In this document: in pieces, positions 44,365 through 53,879 of the stretch
How positions within the stretch are numbered: position 1 is the stretch's first letter
Layout of the letters: each line of letters opens with the position of its first letter
Assembly (NCBI GenBank): GCA_028689615.1
Contig: JAQVCV010000023.1
Location: 1-60,376, forward strand
DNA from: Bacteroidales bacterium
GTDB taxonomy: Bacteria > Bacteroidota > Bacteroidia > Bacteroidales > TTA-H9
Direction: 5' to 3'
DNA length: 60,376 nucleotides
Translations under genes and position numbers: made by a program
The notes under the pieces: generated by a model
Database searches by the model: none
What the model was told of the DNA's origin: nothing
Seen by the model: only the letters and a program-made list of their open reading frames with translations

Positions 44365-47300
44365 ATGAGATTGTCGCACAAATGGACTGTTAACCTGAGG
44401 GTTGCAACCATGTTTCAGGGTTGTTTTGCCATACTCCCTTTCTCCATTCTCCACTTTTCCGCGCTAGGACAAAACGTCCAATTCTTTAAATACACGCCAA
44501 ACGATTATGTGAGTACAATTATCAACGACAGCGCAACGAACACTATCTATTTGAGCGGGGGATTTGACCGAATAGGAATTCCCAGACACAACGGGGTTTT
44601 GTTTGACACCACTACCGGGTTGGCAGATCTCAGAGTACCCGACATCAATGGCGTAATCCATACGACAATCAGCGACAACCACGGAGGGTGGTTCGTAGGT
44701 GGAGATTTCACCAGAATAGGCGATAGCATACGAAATGGGTTGGGGCACCTCGATAGCAATGGGCAGGTTACATCACTGGCCCGTTACGGATTCAACAACT
44801 CTGTAATGGCGTTGCATTTGGTGGGCGACACTTTATTAGTAGGAGGTGGATTCAGCGGATATAAACCCTATCAAACATCAAAATCCTATTACTCAGTATT
44901 TGATACGTCAACAGGACTCACAGCCAGAGACCTGCCCCCTTCGAACTATATAATAAAAAAAGCCGTTAAAGATGCGCGTGGTGGCTGGTATGTGTATGGA
45001 GAGTTTACTAAAATGGGCGACAGCCTTCGGAATGGAATTGCCTACATAACACCGGAAGGATACATTGGTGATTTTGATTGCCCGGTTGATGGCCCTATTT
45101 ATTCGATGGCACTAAAAGACAGCCTGCTTTACGTAGGAGGTCAATTCAACCTGATTGGTGATGAGCAAAGATATAACATTGGATGCATCAACATCCTGAC
45201 AAGCCAGCCCACAACATGGAAACCAGATGCCGATAAAAGTGTGAACTATCTGGTTGTAACCGATTCAGTGGTTTATGCGGGAGGATCGTTCCATGCAATA
45301 GGTAGTGCTCTGAGGAACAGTCTGGCTGCGATTTCGGTTACTACCGGAAAATCAACAAGCTGGAACCCCAACCATTATGGAAACGTTAACTTCATGGCTG
45401 TGTACAACAACCTGCTTTTTGCTGCGGGGCTTGATTACACGAACCCAATAGCGGTCTTCAACCTGATAACAGGCGAACCATTGAACTGGCTATTAAACCC
45501 CGACAATGCCCTAACAGCTATGTTGATATCAGGAGACACCCTGTACATGGCAGGGAAGTTCACCAACATTGGCACCACCCCACGAAAATATCTTGCCGCC
45601 ATTGATCTTCTCGAACAGCAGTTAACTTCCTGGAACCCTAACCCAAACAGAGAGGTCCGATACATGTCTTATAGCGATCAAAAGCTCTATGTTACCGGAG
45701 ATTTTGACAGTATCAATAACCAAAAAAGAGAACACGCTGCCTGCATCACCACCTCAGGGCTTATCAACCAATGGGAACCAACGATTTCGGATCCATTCAG
45801 CATCACTTGCCTTTCAGCAGATCCTGCCGGTATCCTGATCAGTTCCTATGAACAAAGCTACTATGAGCAACCCTGCTCTGGGTTGGCTGCCATCAACATC
45901 CATTCGGGTGAGTTGATCCCCAACATTCCCTCAGTAGATGGGTTAATCGCTGCATTTGAACAGAAAGGGAACACCTTGTTCGTTGGAGGCTATTTCAACC
46001 AGATAGGGGATTCGACCCGGAAATGCCTGGCAGCAATTGATTTACCATCAGGAACGATCCTACCCCTGCACCAGTGGTTCGATGGAGGTATAAAAACAAT
46101 GAAATACCACAACAACCAGTTGTTTGTCGGGGGCTACTTCATTCGAGTGGGCGATGCTGAGCGGCTTACTGTTGCTGCCCTGAACCCGGTATCGGGAGAT
46201 CTTCTTGCGTGGAACCCAACCTTCGATAGCACCATTTCGATGGTAATCAACAGTATAGATTGTGACCATAATTTTCTTTATGCAGTTGGACAATTCCAAT
46301 ACTATGGTAATGGCCAATTTGCTTCCATACTTCGATTTAACCTTGATAATGGAATCATAGATAACTGGTATCCAGAGGCCCTGGGGAGGTATAACACGAT
46401 CAAAGTAGCGGGCAATAAAGTATTCGTTGGGGGTAACACCCTTTTTGACCCCCACCATCCAAACACTGGCATCGGGTGCTTTGATATAGCGACCAGCCAA
46501 TGGATCAATACAGGAATGACCGTTGACGGGGAAGTTGAATCCATCGTGTTGCAAGGCAACAAACTCTTCGCCGGTGGCCGCTTTTCAGTTATCAACGGCG
46601 ACGTGAGGATGGGGTTTGCTGCTATTGATGCAAACACCCAGGAATTGCTCAGCTTCAATCCGCACTTCAACGACCATGTGCACAAGATGATCAAACACCA
46701 CGATTGTCTCTACTTTTTGGGAAGTTTCGACGCTGTCAACAACATTCCCAGAAAAGGGATGGCAAAAATAAACCTCAAATCTGGAGAACTTGAACCCTGG
46801 GCTCCTTATACCAATTCAATCTATAACCAGGTTTACGACATAACCATCTGGAACGACAGGGTGTTATTAGGCGGATATTTCGACTCGATAAATGGCACCT
46901 CCAGAAAATTCCTTGCCGCGGTTGATACGATTACCGGAGCCATATTGCCGTGGAATCCAATTACTGAAACAGATGGCACTCAGATTGGAGGTTTGGTTGT
47001 CAAGGATTCCACCCTGTACGTGAGTGGTAACTTCAATAATATCAACGGAGTTTATAGAAGAAACGCGGCTTCTTTTGGATTAACCGATGCAACTCTTAAG
47101 GAATGGGGGCCATATTTATCTCAGTTCAGCCATGTATTGTTCCCCTATGAAAGTTCGATTATCATTTCTCGCAAGGAAACAATCAATAACAAATATAGAA
47201 GCAAGCTAATTGCCGTTGACGATTCCACAGGAAACACCATTAACTGGGTTTCAACCCTCAACATTGAAACGTTTCACTCGTCACTTGTCAACAACGACAC

Positions 47301-48318
47301 CATTTATGTTGCAGGACGATTGCTTTCGTCAAACCAGAATCTGGATAACAGTATCGTTACCTACCAGGGGCTTAGCGAACAAACCAGCGAATGGATACCT
47401 TTGAACTACGAAACACCAACAAGTAGGTATCTCGATTCCTATTGCATGATTCCCTATAAGAATGGCATACTTTGCGGGGGATCGTTTTCATGGGATTCCG
47501 TCACCTCCACAGCCCACCTCATCTACATCCCCGTCCCACCGGCGCGCCCCGGCGCCATTTTAGGGGTGGCCAATCCCTGTCCGGCCATGAACGGAAACAC
47601 CTACAGTGTTGACCCCGCACCCAACACGCAATACACCTGGAGCTACACCGGACAAGGAGCCAACATCGTTTCGGGGCAGGGGACTCACGCCATCGTGGTG
47701 GACTTCGACTCTGCTGCTACGCCCGGCTACATCGTGGTGAAACCCCGGCGCGACGGGGCAACAGGCATCGGGCGATCATTCCGGGTTGATTTCTCACCCA
47801 TCATCCCCTCCAAACCGGTTGGCAACAACCTGGTGGACCTGTTGCTGACACCCACTTCTGACTATTTCTGCAACAACCTGGGTGCCGATGCCTCCATCAT
47901 TTGGACCCTCCAGCCCGACTCTCTCGGTACCATTACCAATCTGGCCGACACTGCCGTAATCACCTGGCTGAAAACCGGCACCGCCCAACTCTTCGCCAGG
48001 GTTGACTACACCTGTGGTAATGAGTATTCCGATACCCTCACCATCGTGGTGAAAAATGCTTCCGCAACACCCGAAACCGCCAACAACTCACCCAGGGTAA
48101 CGCCCAATCCGTTCAACCGCCTGTTGACCCTCGAAATACCCAGTGGGCAAACAGCTACAAAAATGGAGCTATTCGACATAACAGGAAGCCTCATTTTTAG
48201 CACATCAGGAGATTTCACCGGCAAAAAAGTGCTCGACCCGGGACCGCTTCCAAAAGGAATTTACCTGTTTCGTGTGGTTGGCGGCAACGTTTGGACAACT
48301 AAACTCGTCTGCTATTAA
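44365..48318 (+). CDS. T9SS secreted beta-propeller-repeat protein (1317 aa)
   Basis: A signal segment (about 1-35, ending HFSALG) precedes roughly fifteen or more repeats of about 50 residues with the pattern YVGGxFxxIG...R..LAAI....G....WxP. Examples are near residues 250, 305, 390, 450, 540, 600, 740 and 830. This is the delta-60 / DUF5122 beta-propeller type. A PKD-like region follows (about 1070-1150; NTYSVDPAPNTQYTWSYTG). The final 80 residues form a T9SS type A sorting domain (TPNPFNRLLTLEI...GIYLFRVVGG). It does not share the DNA modules of the two surface arrays and stands alone with 290 bases upstream. Function is unknown. Confidence 0.88.
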   Translation: MRLSHKWTVNLRVATMFQGCFAILPFSILHFSALGQNVQFFKYTPNDYVSTIINDSATNTIYLSGGFDRIGIPRHNGVLFDTTTGLADLRVPDINGVIHTTISDNHGGWFVGGDFTRIGDSIRNGLGHLDSNGQVTSLARYGFNNSVMALHLVGDTLLVGGGFSGYKPYQTSKSYYSVFDTSTGLTARDLPPSNYIIKKAVKDARGGWYVYGEFTKMGDSLRNGIAYITPEGYIGDFDCPVDGPIYSMALKDSLLYVGGQFNLIGDEQRYNIGCINILTSQPTTWKPDADKSVNYLVVTDSVVYAGGSFHAIGSALRNSLAAISVTTGKSTSWNPNHYGNVNFMAVYNNLLFAAGLDYTNPIAVFNLITGEPLNWLLNPDNALTAMLISGDTLYMAGKFTNIGTTPRKYLAAIDLLEQQLTSWNPNPNREVRYMSYSDQKLYVTGDFDSINNQKREHAACITTSGLINQWEPTISDPFSITCLSADPAGILISSYEQSYYEQPCSGLAAINIHSGELIPNIPSVDGLIAAFEQKGNTLFVGGYFNQIGDSTRKCLAAIDLPSGTILPLHQWFDGGIKTMKYHNNQLFVGGYFIRVGDAERLTVAALNPVSGDLLAWNPTFDSTISMVINSIDCDHNFLYAVGQFQYYGNGQFASILRFNLDNGIIDNWYPEALGRYNTIKVAGNKVFVGGNTLFDPHHPNTGIGCFDIATSQWINTGMTVDGEVESIVLQGNKLFAGGRFSVINGDVRMGFAAIDANTQELLSFNPHFNDHVHKMIKHHDCLYFLGSFDAVNNIPRKGMAKINLKSGELEPWAPYTNSIYNQVYDITIWNDRVLLGGYFDSINGTSRKFLAAVDTITGAILPWNPITETDGTQIGGLVVKDSTLYVSGNFNNINGVYRRNAASFGLTDATLKEWGPYLSQFSHVLFPYESSIIISRKETINNKYRSKLIAVDDSTGNTINWVSTLNIETFHSSLVNNDTIYVAGRLLSSNQNLDNSIVTYQGLSEQTSEWIPLNYETPTSRYLDSYCMIPYKNGILCGGSFSWDSVTSTAHLIYIPVPPARPGAILGVANPCPAMNGNTYSVDPAPNTQYTWSYTGQGANIVSGQGTHAIVVDFDSAATPGYIVVKPRRDGATGIGRSFRVDFSPIIPSKPVGNNLVDLLLTPTSDYFCNNLGADASIIWTLQPDSLGTITNLADTAVITWLKTGTAQLFARVDYTCGNEYSDTLTIVVKNASATPETANNSPRVTPNPFNRLLTLEIPSGQTATKMELFDITGSLIFSTSGDFTGKKVLDPGPLPKGIYLFRVVGGNVWTTKLVCY

Positions 48319-48466
48319 TAACCTTTATTCCCTCTGCAGTTCCTTAATGCATATTGCAGTCGGGCTGCAACCGGGAATGGTTGCATGGGAAGTGACTGGT
48401 TAGAAATGATACCCGATGCAACACACATGCATTTCTATCTGGTTTGATCCGAGTCTTTTAGGTTTG

Positions 48467-48502
48467 AAAACCCCGGCTGGTTACCGGGGTTTTCTTTTTT
48501 TT
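48467..48502 (+). terminator. Intrinsic terminator (plus direction)
   Basis: AAAACCCCGG (48467-48476) pairs with CCGGGGTTTT (48484-48493), followed by a T tract. It ends the transcript of the propeller-repeat gene. Confidence 0.87.
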
Positions 48503-48510
48503 TGTATGCA

Positions 48511-48544
48511 AAAAAGCCCGCCAAAACTGTTGTTGGCGGGCTTT
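48511..48544 (-). terminator. Intrinsic terminator (minus direction)
   Basis: AAAGCCCGCCAA (48513-48524) pairs with TTGGCGGGCTTT (48533-48544). The A run at 48511-48515 becomes the T tract on the minus strand, 20 bases past the PhoH-family stop. Confidence 0.87.
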
Positions 48545-48564
48545 GGCAGGTTTAAGATTCTAAA

Positions 48565-49944
48565 TCAGAGTAAATCATTGGCCAGGTTGGCCAACTCCGA
48601 CCGTTCGCCTTTTTCGAGCCGCACATGGGCATAAATGGCGTGGTGCTTGATCTTGTCGATCAGGTACGACAGGCCATTGCTCTGCGCATCGAGGTAAGGG
48701 GTGTCTATCTGGAAAATATCACCAGTAAAGATGATCTTGGTTCCTTCGCCGGCACGGGTGATGATGGTTTTCACCTCGTGAGGTGTCAGATTCTGAGCCT
48801 CATCAACAATAAAGCAGATGTTCGACAGGCTTCGCCCCCTGATGAAAGCCAAAGGCGATATCACAATTTTCTCGCTTTGGAGCATCTCGTCGAACTGCCC
48901 GTACTCTTTGTCGCGCTCACTGTACTGGTTTTTGATAAACTTGAGGTTGTCGTGAAGCGGCTCCATGTAAGGGGTAATTTTCTCGTTGGCATCGCCGGGC
49001 AAGAAGCCCAGGTCTTTGTTGCTCAAGGGAACAATAGGGCGTGCCAGAAATATCTGCTTAAAATTGCGCCTTTGATCCAGGGCCCCTGCCAACGCCAGCA
49101 AAGTTTTGCCGGTTCCGGCAACGCCCTGAAGAGTAACCAGTTTTACTTCGGGATTGGTTATGGCGTGAAGCGCGAACACCTGCTCCGCATTGCGTGGGTT
49201 GATCCGTTGAACCGGGTGCTTATCGATCCGCTCCACCCGCATGGTCAGGGGATTGTAAAACGCCAAAACCGAACTCACCGGGCTGTTCAATATAAAATAA
49301 TGATTGGCAATGGGTTGATTAATTCCTAACGCTTTCGGATCGCACCATCCCTGTTGGTACATCAGTTCGATAAGTGCCGGATCGAGGTCGTTTACCTCCG
49401 ACTTCCCTTTGTAAAGCAGGTCGAGGTCTTTGATTTTGCCTGTTTCAAAATCCTCGGCAGGCAGGTTCAGGGCCTTGGCTTTAATCCGCAGGTTGATGTC
49501 TTTCGACACGATGATAACCTTGCGGTCGGGGTTTTGCTCTTTTAGCATCAGGGCGGCACTCAGGATGCGGTGGTCGTTTTTAAAACCGCCAAACACCTGT
49601 TGCACATCGGTATGGCTTCGCTCGTCAATCACTACCCTGAAACGGCCTCCCCGTTTGTTTTCCAGTGGCACCCAATCCTGTACAGGCTTCTTTTCAGAAA
49701 GGCGGTCGAGGATTCTGATGAACTCACGGGCTTCAAAGTTTTTGGTCTCGTTCCCTTTCTTGAAGTTATCGAGCTCTTCAAGAACCGTTATGGGAATCGC
49801 AATATCGTTGTCGTCGAAACTATTGACGGCATCATGGTTGTAAAGGATCACGGACGTGTCGAGAACAAAGATTTTCTTGTTGTCGCGTGTCCCGTTTTTC
49901 CTGGCAGCCGGCTTGGCGGCTTCCCTGGGCTTTTGTGTTGCCAT
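48565..49944 (-). CDS. PIN-PhoH family protein (459 aa)
   Basis: The N-terminal PIN nuclease-like domain (about 20-150; KIFVLDTSVILYN, ITVLEELDNFKKG) is joined to a PhoH ATPase domain (about 240-455). The latter has Walker A GVAGTGKTLLALAG, Walker B FIVDEAQNL and the IIFTGD sensor segment. PIN-PhoH (PhoH2-type) proteins are RNA helicase/ribonucleases in the cases studied. The ATG at 49944 (MATQKPREAAKPAARKN) is preferred to 50007, because a -7 box lies between the two. The gene is divergent from the glycosyltransferase gene and has its own terminator. Confidence 0.92.
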   Translation of the reverse strand: MATQKPREAAKPAARKNGTRDNKKIFVLDTSVILYNHDAVNSFDDNDIAIPITVLEELDNFKKGNETKNFEAREFIRILDRLSEKKPVQDWVPLENKRGGRFRVVIDERSHTDVQQVFGGFKNDHRILSAALMLKEQNPDRKVIIVSKDINLRIKAKALNLPAEDFETGKIKDLDLLYKGKSEVNDLDPALIELMYQQGWCDPKALGINQPIANHYFILNSPVSSVLAFYNPLTMRVERIDKHPVQRINPRNAEQVFALHAITNPEVKLVTLQGVAGTGKTLLALAGALDQRRNFKQIFLARPIVPLSNKDLGFLPGDANEKITPYMEPLHDNLKFIKNQYSERDKEYGQFDEMLQSEKIVISPLAFIRGRSLSNICFIVDEAQNLTPHEVKTIITRAGEGTKIIFTGDIFQIDTPYLDAQSNGLSYLIDKIKHHAIYAHVRLEKGERSELANLANDLL

Positions 49945-49973
49945 GTCAATTCTTTTTTTGGGGTTTAACAGTT

Positions 49974-49981
49974 CAAAGCTA
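49974..49981 (-). promoter_or_regulatory. Bacteroidota -7 promoter box (TAGCTTTG)
   Basis: A minus-strand TAnnTTTG match 30 bases before the PhoH-family start at 49944. It sets that ATG as the likely start. Confidence 0.6.
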
Positions 49982-50066
49982 ACACTAATCCTGCAAAAAA
50001 AGTACATTGCCTGAACAGAAAAAACCCATCAGGGCATAAAAGTGCTGATCGATAAGAGGAAAATTC

Positions 50067-50074
50067 TATCTTTG
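50067..50074 (+). promoter_or_regulatory. Bacteroidota -7 promoter box (TATCTTTG)
   Basis: An exact TAnnTTTG match 14 bases before the glycosyltransferase ATG at 50089, giving a very short leader. Confidence 0.6.
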
Positions 50075-50088
50075 ACTGGAAGAAAAAT

Positions 50089-51327
50089 ATGGAAAATATG
50101 GAAAACATGCTACTACCCTTGTTTCTGGGATTAAATTGGTTGTTGTGGGGTGTTATTGCCCTGATGGTTGTTTTTCTGGTAATACTGGCTGTGGCCGGAG
50201 TTTTCAGGCGCAACCCCCGTTTTTCACCCGCTTCAACACAGCGGCGCATAGCGGTTCTGATTCCGTCATACAAAGAAGATCAGGTGATTCTGGAGGTGGC
50301 TGCCGATGCGCTGCACCAGGATTACCCGTCAGAGAGATACGATGTGGTGGTGATAGCCGACAGTCTGAAACCCGAAACCGTTGCCACCCTCCGGTCGCGC
50401 CCTATCAAGGTGATTGAGGTGAAATTTGACAAGAGCACCAAAGCCAAGTCGCTCAACTTTGCCATGGAGGCCATTGGCAACAACTACGACATTGCCCTGG
50501 TACTGGATGCCGACAACCTGATGGCCGAAAACTTCCTCACCCTCATCAACAACGCGTTCGACGCCGGCTTTCATGCCGTGCAAGGGCACAGGGTGGCCAA
50601 AAACATGAACACTCCGGTGGCCATCCTTGATGCCATCAGCGAGGAGATCAACAACCACTTTTTCCGTAAAGGTTACCGCGCTCTGGGTCTCAGCAGTTCG
50701 CTCATCGGTTCGGGCATGGCATTCGACTACCGGATGTACAAGAGTGTGATGAAAACCGTTGACGCCGTGGGTGGTTTCGACAAACATCTCGAGTTGTTTT
50801 TTACAAGCAACCGGTTGATGGTTGAGTTTCTGGAAGATGCTTATTGTTATGATGAAAAGGTTCAAAACTTCGAGACTCTGGGGAACCAGCGTCGGAGATG
50901 GCTTTCGGTTCAGTTTATCTACCTCGGGCGTCACGCGTGGCCAGCCGTCAAAGCCCTTGCAACCAACCTTAATGTTGATTACTTCACCCGCACGTGGCAA
51001 CAGGCTCAGATACCACGCATCCTGCTGCTGGGTCTCACCACGCTGATAGCCATGGCGGCGGCCTTCTTTTGGCCTTCGGTCGAAACCAAGGCCTGGCTCG
51101 GTTTGTGGGCTCTGTTGGTTGTGGCGTTCGTTCTTAGTGTACCAATGAGGTTCTACAACAAGCAACTGATTGGTGCCCTCATGCAGTTGCCGGCCGGGGT
51201 CTGGCGCATGTTCCTGTCGCTCATCAAGATTAAAGGGGCTAACAAAACCTTTATCCACACGGCTCACACCGCCACGGCTCCCCATCTGCAAAAGAAACCG
51301 GGCAAGAATGGCAACGCGGGTGTCTGA
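50089..51327 (+). CDS. Membrane family 2 glycosyltransferase (412 aa)
   Basis: One N-terminal membrane span (about 8-38) precedes a GT-A fold catalytic domain. IAVLIPSYKED opens the nucleotide-binding site, VLDADN provides the DxD-type metal site near 140, and GNQRRRW near 265 is the (Q/R)xxRW motif of processive family 2 enzymes. Two or three C-terminal spans (about 300-365) follow. Such enzymes extend or transfer sugars at the inner membrane, for example for exopolysaccharide. No other polysaccharide genes are adjacent, so the product cannot be assigned. A second in-frame ATG lies at 50098. Confidence 0.9.
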   Translation: MENMENMLLPLFLGLNWLLWGVIALMVVFLVILAVAGVFRRNPRFSPASTQRRIAVLIPSYKEDQVILEVAADALHQDYPSERYDVVVIADSLKPETVATLRSRPIKVIEVKFDKSTKAKSLNFAMEAIGNNYDIALVLDADNLMAENFLTLINNAFDAGFHAVQGHRVAKNMNTPVAILDAISEEINNHFFRKGYRALGLSSSLIGSGMAFDYRMYKSVMKTVDAVGGFDKHLELFFTSNRLMVEFLEDAYCYDEKVQNFETLGNQRRRWLSVQFIYLGRHAWPAVKALATNLNVDYFTRTWQQAQIPRILLLGLTTLIAMAAAFFWPSVETKAWLGLWALLVVAFVLSVPMRFYNKQLIGALMQLPAGVWRMFLSLIKIKGANKTFIHTAHTATAPHLQKKPGKNGNAGV

Positions 51328-51343
51328 GTTTGCGAAAAGATCG

Positions 51344-51351
51344 TAAATTTG
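51344..51351 (+). promoter_or_regulatory. Possible tRNA promoter -7 box (TAAATTTG)
   Basis: A TAnnTTTG match that ends 11 bases before the mature tRNA 5' end. Confidence 0.5.
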
Positions 51352-51362
51352 CAGCCCAAACC

Positions 51363-51435
51363 GGCCCCGTAGTTCAATGGATAGAATATCAGATTCCGGT
51401 TCTGCAGGTTGGGGGTTCGAGTCCCTCCGGGGTCA
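51363..51435 (+). tRNA. tRNA-Arg (anticodon CCG)
   Basis: A 73-base cloverleaf. The acceptor arm GGCCCCG pairs with CGGGGTC, including one G-U pair. The D arm is GTTC/GAAT, the anticodon loop is TTCCGGT, and the T arm contains GGTTCGAGTCC. No CCA is encoded after the discriminator A. A perfect terminator follows immediately, and an integrase gene lies 193 bases further on. Confidence 0.95.
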
Positions 51436-51436
51436 C

Positions 51437-51466
51437 AAAAAAAGCCGACATCTGTCGGCTTTTTTT
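51437..51466 (+). terminator. Intrinsic terminator of tRNA-Arg
   Basis: AAAAAAAGCCGAC (51437-51449) pairs with GTCGGCTTTTTTT (51454-51466). Its T tract overlaps the proposed left attachment repeat. Confidence 0.92.
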
Positions 51467-51471
51467 ATTGT
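51460..51471. repeat. Candidate attachment repeat, left (TTTTTTTATTGT)
   Basis: The 12-base sequence recurs in the same orientation at 60198-60209, where AT-rich DNA changes abruptly to GC-rich DNA. The two would bound an element of about 8.7 kb next to the tRNA. The repeat is low in complexity, so chance is possible. Confidence 0.4.
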
Positions 51472-51507
51472 ATTTCAACGTATTACAAATGACTTTCGGA
51501 CTTTTTA

Positions 51508-51598
51508 TGTGATATAATTACAGCGCAAACCTTTAGTTTTTATCAGAAAGTACTACAACTTGTGAGATAAATGTGCGATATTTGTAGAATGTGAGACA
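51508..51598. promoter_or_regulatory. Possible integrase arm-type sites
   Basis: TGTGAGATA (51561), TGTGCGATA (51572) and TGTGAGACA (51590) are near-repeats between the tRNA and the integrase gene, with a weaker copy TGTGATATA at 51508. Clusters like this are often integrase or excisionase binding sites beside an attachment core. Confidence 0.35.
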
Positions 51599-51628
51599 AT
51601 CAAAGATAAATCACTAAACCAATAAGAT

Positions 51629-52798
51629 ATGAAAACTAAACGGATTCTCTTTGGCAAATCAAAAGTTTCGGATTTCAGGAAAGTTTACATCGAACTTTAT
51701 GAAAGCAGAGAGGCGCGATCACTTTTTGATACCGGGGTTAAAATCCTTTCGGAGGACTGGGATAATCGCCGAGGCGAAGTAAAGAAACGCAATCCATTAG
51801 CTGGAGCCTTAAACAATCTTATAATTAGTAAGGAAATGGAGTTATTGAACGCCATTAACTCTCTTTTACTTAAAAATGAGACTCCGACAATACTAAAAGT
51901 TAGGGATTTACTAACAGAAAACACGGTGTTAGATCCTGTTTTTACAACCTGGTGTACTGAAAAACTCCAAACAGGCAACGATCTACGGGCAACAACTTTA
52001 ACACAAATCAAATCAGTTTTAAACGCCATTAACGACTATGAGCCTGGACTTTTAATCAAAGACATCAATTTAGCATGGGTAGAGAAATACCACCGCCATT
52101 TACTTAGATCGGGATTGCAGCCAGGGAGTACACGCAACCACCATAAACAAATACGAAAATTTTACCGGTTAGCCTTACTTCATGGTGTTGTTTCGGCTCC
52201 ATCGCCTTACAACTTCTTTAAACTGCCAAATGATCGCGGGAAACGGATCGCCTTAACCCCTGAAGAGCTGCAACAGATTCAAGATATACAACCACGAACA
52301 CAACGGTTAACCCATGTGAAAGATGTTTTCCTGTTTGCTTGTTATACCGGATTGAGTTTTGCAGATTTAAAAGGACTGGAACCAAAACACATAATACATA
52401 CTGATAACCAGTTTTACATTATGAAAAAACGCGAAAAATTAGAGAGCAATGAGCCGGAAACCATCATCCCCCTAATTGCACCCGCGCGCGAAATACTACA
52501 ACGATACGAAGGGGGTAAACTATGCTTACCCGTCTATGCCAACGCAAACTATAACGAGTATCTGAAAGAAATAGCTGTTTTAGCAAATATCGAAAAAAAC
52601 CTTACAAGCCACGTAGCACGGCACACATTCGCAACCATCGGTTTAAATAGTGGTATTCCTATCGAAACAGTGAGTAAACTTTTAGGCCATAACAGCATTA
52701 AAACAACACAAATTTACGCTAAGGTTCTACGACAGAAATTGACTACCGATATACTTAAACTCGAGAACATCGTTTACAGCAACAAGGAAACAAAATAA
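51629..52798 (+). CDS. Tyrosine recombinase / integrase, tRNA-proximal (389 aa)
   Basis: An N-terminal arm-binding region (about 1-90) and a SAM-like core-binding domain (about 100-200) precede the catalytic domain (about 215-385). The catalytic domain has HVARHTFAT (His and Arg II) and LLGHNSIKTTQIYAKV (His and the nucleophile Tyr). At the first catalytic Arg position the sequence is YTGLSFADLKGL, with Ser in place of Arg, as in IntDOT and other Bacteroidota integrases that work without it. Orientation and position beside tRNA-Arg point to the integrase of the element that follows. It converges on the minus-strand genes with only 15 bases between. Confidence 0.93.
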   Translation: MKTKRILFGKSKVSDFRKVYIELYESREARSLFDTGVKILSEDWDNRRGEVKKRNPLAGALNNLIISKEMELLNAINSLLLKNETPTILKVRDLLTENTVLDPVFTTWCTEKLQTGNDLRATTLTQIKSVLNAINDYEPGLLIKDINLAWVEKYHRHLLRSGLQPGSTRNHHKQIRKFYRLALLHGVVSAPSPYNFFKLPNDRGKRIALTPEELQQIQDIQPRTQRLTHVKDVFLFACYTGLSFADLKGLEPKHIIHTDNQFYIMKKREKLESNEPETIIPLIAPAREILQRYEGGKLCLPVYANANYNEYLKEIAVLANIEKNLTSHVARHTFATIGLNSGIPIETVSKLLGHNSIKTTQIYAKVLRQKLTTDILKLENIVYSNKETK

Positions 52799-52813
52799 AC
52801 AATTCTTACTTGC

Positions 52814-53242
52814 TTATCTCTTTTTATGGTATCTACTTAACAAAGTGTGTCTAAATGAATCGTATGTACTACAACGCCGTTTGTTAAACAATTCAATATA
52901 TCTTTCTTCAACAAGCTCATAAATATCTGAATTTGTTACATTAGCGTACATTCTACTTAATTCAAAGTAATAATTTACAAAACCCTCATCAGTTGAGAGC
53001 CTTTGCATATAGTAATTTTCATTTCTTAATTGTATTAATGCGCTCAACAGTTTAGAGTTAACACTATTTTCAATAAGATGTGTTATAGTGTTATCCTTTT
53101 CAATTAGCTTTTCACGCCATTTATACTCAGGGAGTGGTCTTAGTCCTTTAAATTCAGGCTTCAATAGTGGCCGATACTCCTCAAATGATTCATCCTCTTC
53201 ACTATCGCCAAAATCAGTTTCGCTGAAATATTCTTTTTCCAT
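52814..53242 (-). CDS. Acidic protein of unknown function in the element (142 aa)
   Basis: No family is recognised. The N-terminus is strongly acidic (ETDFGDSEEDESFEE) and the remainder is predicted helical, ending in a basic stretch (SRYHKKR). It is the last gene of the minus-strand series, 11 bases after the RadC-like gene, and probably cotranscribed with it. Confidence 0.65.
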   Translation of the reverse strand: MEKEYFSETDFGDSEEDESFEEYRPLLKPEFKGLRPLPEYKWREKLIEKDNTITHLIENSVNSKLLSALIQLRNENYYMQRLSTDEGFVNYYFELSRMYANVTNSDIYELVEERYIELFNKRRCSTYDSFRHTLLSRYHKKR

Positions 53243-53253
53243 AGCAAACAGGC

Positions 53254-53727
53254 TTATAGTAAAGTTTTACACATTATGGGACAATCTGCAACGCTGGTGT
53301 AATCAATCTTACTTTGAGTTACAATCATGTGATCTAATAACCTGATCTGCAAAGGCCTCAATCGTTCGGTAGTCATCATTGCTCTCATGTATTCTTTAGT
53401 TGTTACCGTTAAGTCACCCATAAAATGATTATGAACCAATACTACATATTTAGCATGGTTCAAAAGAGCAACCCTAACAGGCCATTCGATCAACTCTTTT
53501 TCAGTAACATTTTCAATATAATCAAACACATGAAAACCGATAACATTTTTATCGTCATCCAGCGTTAATACTGCAAGCATATTACCTAAAGGAATCTGCC
53601 AACGATCGCGGATAATGCGAAATGTGTTCTCAGAATTGTAAAAGCTCAATTGGTTTTCGCTTTTTGTGGCTTCAATGTCTGGCCTCAAAACAGCTACAAA
53701 AGGTTTAGGTACGTCATTGGATAGCAT
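53254..53727 (-). CDS. RadC-like JAB-domain protein (157 aa)
   Basis: The core (about 55-150) matches the RadC/JAB fold: LAVLTLDDDKNVIGFHVF, then VVLVHNHFMGDL, then RLLDHMIVT. The canonical metal motif HxH-x7-S-x2-D appears as HNH...T..E, with conservative changes at both later positions, so enzymatic activity is uncertain. RadC-like proteins are common in mobile elements and their role there is mostly unknown. A promoter and a structured leader lie directly upstream. Confidence 0.8.
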   Translation of the reverse strand: MLSNDVPKPFVAVLRPDIEATKSENQLSFYNSENTFRIIRDRWQIPLGNMLAVLTLDDDKNVIGFHVFDYIENVTEKELIEWPVRVALLNHAKYVVLVHNHFMGDLTVTTKEYMRAMMTTERLRPLQIRLLDHMIVTQSKIDYTSVADCPIMCKTLL

Positions 53728-53742
53728 GGCACAAAAAATTTA

Positions 53743-53873
53743 AGTGAATAAAAAAAGGGGGTCGCTGCTATCCAATTCACTACATGGTAGTAGAATGACT
53801 TCGGACTTTCACCGATACGCCCCCAAATATCTTTAATAAGTAAATACGTCATAAAACCATGTTGAATTGAATA
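53743..53873 (-). ncRNA. Candidate structured leader RNA / attenuator of the RadC-like gene
   Basis: On the minus strand, downstream of a -7 box, the RNA can form a closing stem GGGGG/CCCCC, with nearby CG/CG and UAUC/GAUA pairs and an inner hairpin ACUAC-CAU-GUAGU flanked by UUC/GAA. Eight U residues follow directly and the RadC-like ATG is about 16 bases further. This is the form of a transcription attenuator or a short terminated RNA. A 52-codon frame (53852 to 53694) also covers it, starting MTYLLIKDIWGRIGESPKSF, so it might instead, or also, encode a small peptide. No known riboswitch class is recognised. Confidence 0.5.
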
Positions 53874-53879
53874 GCATTG

